Assembly (NCBI GenBank): GCA_030636125.1
Contig: DAOVXM010000172.1
Coordinates: 1-6,119 of the forward strand
Length of the DNA: 6,119 nucleotides
Direction of reading: 5' to 3'
Source: Chloroflexota bacterium
GTDB lineage: Bacteria; Chloroflexota; Anaerolineae; Anaerolineales; UBA4823
The notes under the pieces are model-generated. The model was not told the DNA's origin. It worked only from the letters and a program-made list of their open reading frames with translations, and did not search any database. Below, in pieces: positions 1-5,318 of the stretch (position 1 is its first letter; the number at the start of each line of letters is the position of its first letter). The position numbers and the translations under genes are program-made.

Positions 1-278
1 ACCGCGGTCATGGATTGTGTGGTTCGGAATCAGTCCTAATCAAGATTGGTTGCAGATAACCATTGAAATAGGCGCGACTCACTACCGGCGTTGAATGGGG
101 GTCCGGCTTCTTTTTCGGTGATGCCGGGAGCTTGCCCCATGACCATCATGCGAGCTTTTTCGCTGCCGGAGTAGATGGCGCGTGGATAGATATCGTGACC
201 GGCCTCCAAGCAGAGGCGGCAGTTGTCCATGCGGGCGTGCAGTTCAGTTAACGTGTTGGCGGGGTATTGAAGAGTCAT
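1..278 (-). pseudogene. Uracil-DNA glycosylase-superfamily gene, interrupted by two in-frame stops and cut by the window edge
   Basis: The intact part (278 to 36) encodes 80 residues that look like the N-terminus of a family 4/5-type uracil-DNA glycosylase. This family excises uracil from DNA and leaves an abasic site. Visible features are a Cys pair C20-x2-C23, as used for the Fe-S cluster in such enzymes, and the active-site loop GQAPGITEKEAGPPFN (residues 48-63), which matches the family GEAPG...G.PF motif. The frame then hits TAG (36-38), reads GAC and hits TGA (30-32). Past the stops the same frame continues as FRTTQSMTA, matching the family pattern FR..QYMTAVTKC. The break is therefore nonsense, not frameshift. 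The downstream Cys ligands and the C-terminal catalytic His region are missing or off the window, so the 80-residue product should be inactive. The ATG start overlaps the stop of the preceding endonuclease IV-like gene in ATGA, which implies translational coupling. Family assignment is fairly sure; pseudogene versus sequencing error is open. Confidence 0.7.
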
Positions 279-1138
279 CCTGAATTATCTTCTCCACTGA
301 CTTTTACCCAAACTTTTTGCATCGACAGCGCATCCTCTTCCAGGATGGGGCTTTCGCACAATATGCGACCCTGGCACTTGTAGTTGTGTAAGGCGCGGAA
401 AAGAGCCTCGAGATCCAGGTCGGCTTTTTCTAAAGGTAGGTGTTCTCTCTCCCCCTTCTCGCCATACTTGATACCCGAAAGGTGGATATGCAGATCCTTG
501 AGGGAAGCTTCACCGAGCGCGTTGCCATAACTCTCCAGGCAGCCAGCCCACTCATCATAGGTGTTCATCGATCCATCCCCAGGGCGGGCATGCAGGTGAG
601 CGAAATCCAGGCAGGGTTGCACGCCATCAATGGCTTGGCTCATTTTTAAGGTGTCTTCTAACGATCCGAGCATGGCGGATTTACCCATGGTTTCCGGACG
701 TAATATGGCCGGATTGCCATCTGCGCGCAGCTCTTCGACGCAACCCTGAAGACGTCCTATCGCGATCGGGAGCACTTCTTCTGGAGGTTGTCGGAAGTAA
801 GAGCCAGGGTGAAATATGATGTCAGAGGCACCGGACAGGTTCCCAAAATGAGCGGCATCCATTAAGCGTTTACGTGACTTGGGCCATTCCTCATCATCTG
901 CATTCAGGTTAATGTAATAAGGAGCATGTACGCTGATGGCTACATCCTGCGATTGCGCAGTTTCTTTGATTTTGGAACAGGTTTTTTCTGAAACTCGCAC
1001 AGAACGCACCCAGCCTAATTCCAGTGTGTATAGACCAAGTTCAGCAGAGCGCAGCACGGCCCCCACACTGCCACCAGGCTTCTTGGGGGTGGATTTTGGA
1101 GAACCAACTGTGCCGAAGCGAAAAGAAGAAATTGACAT
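275..1138 (-). CDS. Endonuclease IV-like TIM-barrel protein (AP endonuclease family 2)
   Basis: This 287-residue protein has the whole AP_endonuc_2 TIM-barrel layout and close to the usual length of about 280. Endonuclease IV cleaves DNA 5' of abasic sites using a metal cluster. Candidate metal ligands by position are H71 (HAPYYINLN), H110 (FHPGSY), E149 (RPETMGK), D178 and H181 (CLDFAH), H217 or H219 (DLHIHLSG), H233 (REHLPL) and E262 (CESP). The RFGTVGSPKSTPKKPGG start and the SGIKYGEKGEREHLPL loop resemble the archaeal-type, Nfo-related subfamily rather than E. coli Nfo. The D-x-H ligand pair of E. coli Nfo (D229, H231) is not preserved as such. The ATG at 1138 is supported by a good Shine-Dalgarno site. 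The gene begins 76 bp after dgkA and overlaps the uracil-DNA glycosylase start by 4 bp, suggesting a base-excision-repair pair. AP-endonuclease activity is inferred; other TIM-barrel functions cannot be excluded. Confidence 0.85.
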   Translation of the reverse strand: MSISSFRFGTVGSPKSTPKKPGGSVGAVLRSAELGLYTLELGWVRSVRVSEKTCSKIKETAQSQDVAISVHAPYYINLNADDEEWPKSRKRLMDAAHFGNLSGASDIIFHPGSYFRQPPEEVLPIAIGRLQGCVEELRADGNPAILRPETMGKSAMLGSLEDTLKMSQAIDGVQPCLDFAHLHARPGDGSMNTYDEWAGCLESYGNALGEASLKDLHIHLSGIKYGEKGEREHLPLEKADLDLEALFRALHNYKCQGRILCESPILEEDALSMQKVWVKVSGEDNSG

Positions 1139-1143
1139 AAATA

Positions 1144-1148
1144 ACCTC
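1144..1148 (-). promoter_or_regulatory. Ribosome binding site GAGGT of the endonuclease IV-like gene
   Basis: GAGGT on the minus strand lies 5 bases before the ATG at 1138. It is the only strong, well-spaced Shine-Dalgarno sequence in front of any gene in the window. It confirms the start and suggests that the repair pair is translated independently of dgkA. Confidence 0.7.
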
Positions 1149-1214
1149 GGTGATCAAGAAGTGATTGTTTCGTAAGGAGCTATAGGTTAATAATTCGGTA
1201 AATGAACGGATTGC

Positions 1215-1610
1215 CTAAGGCGAACCGGCAACTAAGATCTGGATTTGTTCCCAAAGTGGTGGGCCGAGTATCAGTAAGCCAATCAGCGCAGCGCTAACTG
1301 CAGCTATTAATACCGCGGCTGCGCCTACGTCTTTGCCTACTTTAGCCATTTCGTGATGTTCCTGCTTGCTTGCCAGGTCCACGACAGCCTCTAAAGCTGT
1401 GTTGATAAACTCAGCGATCCACACCATTGTAATCGCCATGATAATGATAGCCCAATCCTGTGGAGAGAGAGCGAGCCAAAAAGCCATAACCACCACAACC
1501 ACGCTGGCAATGGCGTGAATCCAGGCATTTCGTTGTGTGCGAATGACGAACCACAAACCAGCGAAGGCATGGTGGAATGAGCGAGCCCGAGATTCAAGAA
1601 AGGGAAGCAT
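1215..1610 (-). CDS. dgkA: Diacylglycerol kinase / undecaprenol kinase, DgkA family, integral membrane
   Basis: This is a 131-residue small integral-membrane lipid kinase. The family phosphorylates diacylglycerol (proteobacterial DgkA) or undecaprenol (Gram-positive UdpK), recycling lipids or the cell-wall carrier. Three hydrophobic segments are visible at about residues 30-49, 53-71 and 95-117. The signature EFINTALEAVVDL (67-79) contains E67, N70 and E74, equivalent to the catalytic and metal-binding E69, N72 and E76 of E. coli. KD at 93-94 in VGKDVGAAAVL matches the conserved K94-D95. The position equivalent to E28 of E. coli appears to be Q26 (TQRNAWIH). Given its neighbours pgpH and ybeY, the Gram-positive-type undecaprenol kinase role is more likely, but the substrate cannot be read from the sequence. 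The ATG at 1610 is the only reasonable start, since an upstream in-frame stop lies at 1641-1643 and no other start codon intervenes. No Shine-Dalgarno sequence precedes it. It follows ybeY after 55 bp. Confidence 0.93.
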   Translation of the reverse strand: MLPFLESRARSFHHAFAGLWFVIRTQRNAWIHAIASVVVVVMAFWLALSPQDWAIIIMAITMVWIAEFINTALEAVVDLASKQEHHEMAKVGKDVGAAAVLIAAVSAALIGLLILGPPLWEQIQILVAGSP

Positions 1611-1631
1611 AGTTGCCGAGTGTGCGCATTG

Positions 1632-1647
1632 TTTAGGCGTTTAGGCG
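1632..1647. repeat. Tandem 8-bp repeat (TTTAGGCG x2) in the dgkA leader
   Basis: TTTAGGCG occurs twice back to back in the 55-bp gap between ybeY and dgkA, and a related TTTAGGGCG lies at 1665-1673 across the ybeY stop. On the coding strand the unit is CGCCTAAA. The repeat ends about 20 bases before the dgkA start. The sequence is plain to see; any function is unknown and chance is possible. Confidence 0.5.
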
Positions 1648-1665
1648 GATAAAAGTGCTAATTAT

Positions 1666-2124
1666 TTAGGGCGGGTTGATTGAGCATCCCAAATCTGCCA
1701 GGATCTCGGATTGAATAGCCCACATCACTTCTTTTTTTTCTTCAATATGATCATAACCCAATAAATGTAAGACCCCATGCACAACCAGGAGTTGTAGTTC
1801 ATCCTGAACAGCGTGGTTACTTGAATCAGCCTGTGCAACCGCGCGGGGATAAGAGATGAGAATGTCTCCCAGGTACTTTTCGCCGGAGTCTGGGTCGATC
1901 TCTTCCGCAGGGAAGGAGAGCACGTCTGTGGGGGCATCAATCCCCAAAAAATTCCGGTTTAGCTGGTGAAGTTGGTCATCATCCGTAATGACGATCGTTA
2001 CGCCTGCGACTGGAGAAGTATGCGCGCGTGCCAAAGTTGTTTGGGCAGCGCGCTCACATTGGTCGATTACTTCTGGCGGGATTTTTTTTGCAGAGAGCGC
2101 CTCAGCGATTTGTATCGATATCAT
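1666..2124 (-). CDS. ybeY: Endoribonuclease YbeY (rRNA maturation factor, UPF0054)
   Basis: YbeY is a single-strand-specific metallo-endoribonuclease that acts in 16S rRNA 3'-end maturation and ribosome quality control in the cytoplasm. The 152-residue product has the family's zinc signature HGVLHLLGYDH, with H116, H120 and H126 as ligands, and the upstream block LNRNFLGIDAPTDVLSF. Length is normal. In that block the usual Arg (R59 of E. coli) is Leu (L60). The ATG at 2124 overlaps the pgpH stop by one base (TGATG), typical of coupling. A TTG one codon upstream (2127) is a possible but weaker start giving 153 residues. No Shine-Dalgarno sequence is present. Two A8 tracts fall inside the gene, at 2082-2089 (K13-K14) and 1732-1739 (K130-K131). 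The pgpH-ybeY-dgkA order is the same as in Firmicutes. Confidence 0.96.
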   Translation of the reverse strand: MISIQIAEALSAKKIPPEVIDQCERAAQTTLARAHTSPVAGVTIVITDDDQLHQLNRNFLGIDAPTDVLSFPAEEIDPDSGEKYLGDILISYPRAVAQADSSNHAVQDELQLLVVHGVLHLLGYDHIEEKKEVMWAIQSEILADLGCSINPP

Positions 2125-4298
2125 CAAGGTGTTGAGGGTGGCGTATCTGTCGGGGATGTAACTGGAATATCCTGGGATGTCCGTGTGGCGATTGGCTTTG
2201 TAGGTTCGGGGTCCGTCGCTGGTGCAGGACTTTTCTCCAGTTTTGGATACTTGATGCGCGGGTGATAGATTCCCCGCAGAGTGGCGGTGAAAGAGTTGGC
2301 GATGGCATCCAAATCGCCCAATGTCAAGTCCGTATCATCCAATTGCCCGCTAGTCAAACGGTTCTGGAGGATGTCTTTAACCAGGTCGCGCAGTTCTTCT
2401 TCGCTGGTTGGGCGTTCGGCGCGCAAGCGAGCTTCACTGCCATCCGCCAACATTAAGATGGCCGTTTCACGGGACTGAGGTCGTGGACCGGGGTAACGGA
2501 AAAGTTCCTTATCAACCTGGTCCTCATCCCCATTGGCTGCCTTCACCGCGTTAACATATTGGTAGCGGGTGATCATAGTCCCATGATGCTCAAGGATGAA
2601 GTCCTGGATACGAACCGGGAGACGGTTTTCGCGGGCCATTTTTAGGCCGTCGGTGACATGGTTGATGATAATTTGTGCGCTGGACACAGGGTCCAAGTCG
2701 TTGTGAGGGTTGAGACTGCCAGGGGCTTGATTCTCGATATAGAAGGCAGGATTGAGGGCCTTACCGACATCGTGGTAGAGCGCGCCAACGCGCGTCAGCA
2801 AGGTATCCGCGCCAATTTGTTCAGCGGCTTGTTCGGCAAGGTTTGCCACCTGGAGGCTGTGCTGGTAGGTGCCGGGAGCATTTCGTAAGATGAGCTGTAA
2901 GAGCTTATGGTCCGGACGGGAGATCTCCATCAGTTGTAGTGCAGTGGTCATACCCAGCAATTGGGCCAGGAAGAATTGCAGCAGAAGGGTGAGACTTGCA
3001 GAGGCAATCCCGTTGAGAGCAGAAGCACCAGCTAGAGTAGTGACAGATTTCCAATCGGCAGCGGGTTGAGGTAGATTATATATTGCAGCAACTGTAGCTC
3101 CGGAAACCGCAATGGCTAGGCCGGCTATAAAGAAATATGTAATCCGGCTACCGCTCCTTAACGTCATCACTCCGAAATAACCACCTATTGTATAGTAAAG
3201 GATCAATTCCAAGGAATTTGGGAAACCGTATGTGACCAGAACCGCCAAAGGTAGGGTGGTGATCATAGCAAGGTTTGATCCAAATAATACAGCCACGAGG
3301 AGACTATAGGCGGCAAGGGGGAAAATATATGGCACCACTGGGTTAGAGGGATTGATCAAGCGCCCTGCCAGGAGAAAGACAATGAAGAGAGCCGCAAGCA
3401 GTGTCAGACCGCGCACATCCTGGGTTAATTGGGTAAATCGAACTATGTAAACTGCTATGAAGATCAACAACAATAAGACCAGGGCGGTCGCACTTAGGAT
3501 GTCTTTCCAATCAAAACTGGACTGTGCCAGCCCCATCACTTCCAGGACTTCCAAGTTTGTCTCAGTGATCACTTGTCCCCGACGGACAACAGTTTGACCA
3601 GCTTTGTAGGTACGTGATACTGGGTCGACGGCCTCTTGAGCTTCTTGGCGGGCAGCCTCGGTCAGCGTTTCGCTATAGAAGCTGTTCGGAGTGACAAAGG
3701 ATCCTGCAAGCTGAACGACGATATCAGCTTGTTCCTCAGGTAGGGACAGGCTTACCAGGGTGGGAATTTGGCGTCGGGCATTGTCCAGTTGATCTTCACG
3801 GATTGTGCTGCGCATCACTTGCTCTAGCACGACGATGGCTTCTTGCTGGATGGCTTGCCAGCGAGAATCGCTCAACGCCAGGATGCTTAATGCGGTTTCC
3901 TGGTCGAGATGAATGTTCTCCAGCGCGGCAATATCGGCTAATTTTTGGTCTAGAGTGCTGAAGGAGTCAGCGCGTACGCTGGTGATGAAAGCCAGAGCAG
4001 CGCGCAAGTTTTCCAACTGTTGTCGGGCGATATTGGTATCTGGAGAGGTATAGACTGGAGAAACGGCGCGCTCAGCAGACTCACGCTGTTGCTCGGTGAG
4101 AACTTCACTTTGATAGGTTATGTCTTGGGGTGCTAATATTTCTTCTGGAGCAACCTGATCTACCTGGAGGGAAGGGGAAGACAGAGGCGCGACGTATGGA
4201 GCCGCCAAGGCAATGAATGCTACCCCGGCGGTTACTAACAGGAGAAGGGTGAGGAATACCGTACGTCCAGCCGTACGTTGGGGTTGTTCCTTAGACAT
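2124..4298 (-). CDS. pgpH: PgpH family 7TM-HD membrane protein, cyclic di-AMP phosphodiesterase
   Basis: This 724-residue protein has the complete PgpH (7TMR-HD) architecture and normal length. An N-terminal membrane segment (about 13-34) leads into a large extracytoplasmic 7TMR-HDED domain (about 45-260) containing the YKAGQTVVRRGQVI motif. A hydrophobic core of about seven segments (about 266-455) follows, then a cytoplasmic HD domain (about 475-625) and a Pro/Thr-rich tail (about 688-724). HD residues visible are H480, H509-D510 in YHDVGK, H547, H571-H572 in EHHGT, and D619. IENQ...NPHNDLDP is also typical. Characterised members hydrolyse c-di-AMP to pApA in response to an outside signal and so affect osmolyte balance and cell-wall homeostasis. 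The substrate here is inferred from the family. The ATG at 4298 lies 80 bp after yqeY without a Shine-Dalgarno sequence. The stop overlaps the ybeY start by one base. The usual Firmicutes partner phoH is not directly upstream. Confidence 0.95.
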   Translation of the reverse strand: MSKEQPQRTAGRTVFLTLLLLVTAGVAFIALAAPYVAPLSSPSLQVDQVAPEEILAPQDITYQSEVLTEQQRESAERAVSPVYTSPDTNIARQQLENLRAALAFITSVRADSFSTLDQKLADIAALENIHLDQETALSILALSDSRWQAIQQEAIVVLEQVMRSTIREDQLDNARRQIPTLVSLSLPEEQADIVVQLAGSFVTPNSFYSETLTEAARQEAQEAVDPVSRTYKAGQTVVRRGQVITETNLEVLEVMGLAQSSFDWKDILSATALVLLLLIFIAVYIVRFTQLTQDVRGLTLLAALFIVFLLAGRLINPSNPVVPYIFPLAAYSLLVAVLFGSNLAMITTLPLAVLVTYGFPNSLELILYYTIGGYFGVMTLRSGSRITYFFIAGLAIAVSGATVAAIYNLPQPAADWKSVTTLAGASALNGIASASLTLLLQFFLAQLLGMTTALQLMEISRPDHKLLQLILRNAPGTYQHSLQVANLAEQAAEQIGADTLLTRVGALYHDVGKALNPAFYIENQAPGSLNPHNDLDPVSSAQIIINHVTDGLKMARENRLPVRIQDFILEHHGTMITRYQYVNAVKAANGDEDQVDKELFRYPGPRPQSRETAILMLADGSEARLRAERPTSEEELRDLVKDILQNRLTSGQLDDTDLTLGDLDAIANSFTATLRGIYHPRIKYPKLEKSPAPATDPEPTKPIATRTSQDIPVTSPTDTPPSTP

Positions 4299-4341
4299 GA
4301 TCGGGAAATTACGAGATAAAAGCTAGAGAGCAGGGGATATA

Positions 4342-4364
4342 TTAATCGTCCCAGCTTAGATTAA
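4342..4364. repeat. Short inverted repeat in the pgpH leader
   Basis: TTAATC and GATTAA are perfect 6-bp arms separated by 11 bases in the 80-bp gap between yqeY and pgpH. The arms are AT-rich and no T-run follows, so this is not an intrinsic terminator. It could be an operator or chance. It is the only inverted repeat I saw in that gap. Confidence 0.3.
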
Positions 4365-4378
4365 GGTTGCCAGGCTGA

Positions 4379-4831
4379 TTAACTGAGCAGTTTGCGTACA
4401 GCCTGACTGGCTTCTTGTCCGGTGGCCCTTCCCTCAAGGCGTGGCATAAGCACCTTCATCACTTGGCCCATCTCTCGCATTGAAGTAGCGCCAACTTCCT
4501 CAATGGCCTCTTGAGCTAAAGCCTCCAATTCATCGGATGTGAGTGGTTGAGGCAGATAGGCTTCCAGGATAGTTATATCGGCTTTGGCATCAACGACCAA
4601 ATCAGGGCGGTCGGCGAGTTCGGCGTCAGCGATTGCCTCGCGGCGCGATTTAACTTCCTTTTGTAAAATCGCGAAAATCTCTGCTTCGTCCAACGCATCC
4701 CCTTTTTCAACTTCTGCAAACTTGATCTCTGAAAGTGCCATGCGTAAAGTGCGTTTGCGCACCTTATCTTTGTTTCGCATGGCTTCTTTCATATCATATT
4801 CGAGTTTACCCTTGGTGTTCATGCTAGCCAT
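4379..4831 (-). CDS. yqeY: GatB/YqeY domain-containing protein
   Basis: This 150-residue protein matches stand-alone YqeY, a soluble protein related to the tRNA-binding tail of GatB, the tRNA-dependent amidotransferase subunit. Its exact role is not established; a link to tRNA or translation is usually assumed. Visible family features are the N-terminal block YDMKEAMRNKDKVRKRTLRM (residues 12-31), EIFAILQKEVKSRREAI (51-67), a central LEAYLPQPLTSDEL (90-103) and the C-terminal MGQVMKVLMPRLEGRATG (121-138). Length agrees with the family norm of about 148. Two starts are possible, ATG at 4831 or ATG at 4822 (MNTKGKLEYD). Neither has a clear Shine-Dalgarno sequence, so the longer form is given. 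It follows the HIT gene by 49 bp and precedes pgpH by 80 bp. In Firmicutes rpsU commonly precedes yqeY; there is no room for it here. Confidence 0.93.
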   Translation of the reverse strand: MASMNTKGKLEYDMKEAMRNKDKVRKRTLRMALSEIKFAEVEKGDALDEAEIFAILQKEVKSRREAIADAELADRPDLVVDAKADITILEAYLPQPLTSDELEALAQEAIEEVGATSMREMGQVMKVLMPRLEGRATGQEASQAVRKLLS

Positions 4832-4880
4832 TATACCGCGTTCGAGAGCATCTGCTTGGCGGGAGGATGTTTTGAGCTAT

Positions 4881-5225
4881 TCAGCCCATCGGGTAGCGCA
4901 TACGCTGGCCGCCGATCAAGTGCAGGTGCAAGTGGTAAATGACCTGCCCTCCATGGGGCCCTGTGTTGAGGATCAGGCGGTAGCCCGACTCGCGAATCCC
5001 CTCTTGTTCGGCGATTTGGGGCGCTAAAGCCAGCATGTGACCCAACAGCGGCATATCTGCGGGGGTCAGGTCGTTCATTGAAGCGATGTGTTTATTGGGG
5101 ATGATCAAAATGTGGGTAGGTGCTACAGGATAGATATCGCGAAAAGCGGTCACCAGGTCATCGCTATACACCTTTTGACTGGGGGTTTCATCGGCGATTA
5201 TTTTACAGAAGATGCAGTCTGTCAT
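4881..5225 (-). CDS. HIT (histidine triad) family protein, HINT-like nucleotide hydrolase/transferase
   Basis: This 114-residue protein of normal size has the histidine triad HLHLHL, with H98, H100 and H102. H100 is expected to be the nucleophile, by analogy with H112 of human HINT1. PTHILIIPNKHI (residues 36-47) is the second conserved block, and GYRLILNTGPHGGQVIYHLHLH is the typical C-terminal run. The N-terminal DCIFCKII carries a C4-x2-C7 pair which, with H46 and one triad His, may form the zinc site seen in some bacterial members. HINT-type proteins hydrolyse AMP-lysine-like phosphoramidates or acyl-adenylates; the physiological substrate is unknown. The ATG at 5225 fits the family N-terminus, with no clear Shine-Dalgarno sequence. 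It lies 93 bp after mtaB and 49 bp before yqeY. A HIT gene between mtaB and yqeY is a recurrent arrangement in Firmicutes-type neighbourhoods. Confidence 0.96.
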   Translation of the reverse strand: MTDCIFCKIIADETPSQKVYSDDLVTAFRDIYPVAPTHILIIPNKHIASMNDLTPADMPLLGHMLALAPQIAEQEGIRESGYRLILNTGPHGGQVIYHLHLHLIGGQRMRYPMG

Positions 5226-5318
5226 GGATGGGTCCGTAGATGGATTTGATAATTGAAATGCGCGACCTACAAGGTATGCTGATCAGGTTGTAATGATGAG
5301 AAAGAAGGAGTGCTAGAA

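Noticed and set aside
30..38. Stop-codon readthrough or an alternative genetic code for the glycosylase gene
   Set aside because: TAG, TGA and TAA all end other genes in the window at family-normal lengths, and two different stops would need recoding within nine bases. Nonsense mutation or sequence error is simpler.
1139..1214. Terminator or promoter between dgkA and the endonuclease IV-like gene
   Set aside because: No GC-rich hairpin followed by T residues is visible. The best promoter-like pair (TTCATT/TATAGC) is poorly matched, so I could not decide whether the repair pair is a separate transcript.
936..2265. Plus-strand open frames of 79 and 99 codons (936-1175 and 1966-2265)
   Set aside because: They lie opposite the endonuclease IV-like, ybeY and pgpH coding regions and show no family resemblance; they are complementary-strand shadows.
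4584..5027. A 147-codon open frame on the plus strand
   Set aside because: It is antisense to yqeY and the HIT gene, both unmistakable families. Its product is Ser/Arg/Ala-rich low-complexity sequence with no recognisable domain.
5279..5286. Palindrome CTGATCAG between mtaB and the HIT gene
   Set aside because: It is an isolated 8-bp palindrome with no extended dyad symmetry and no second copy in the window.
5226..5318. Possible promoter in front of the HIT gene (TTGTAG, 17 bases, TCAAAT on the minus strand)
   Set aside because: It matches only 3 of 6 and 4 of 6 consensus bases, which is expected by chance in a 93-bp AT-containing gap.
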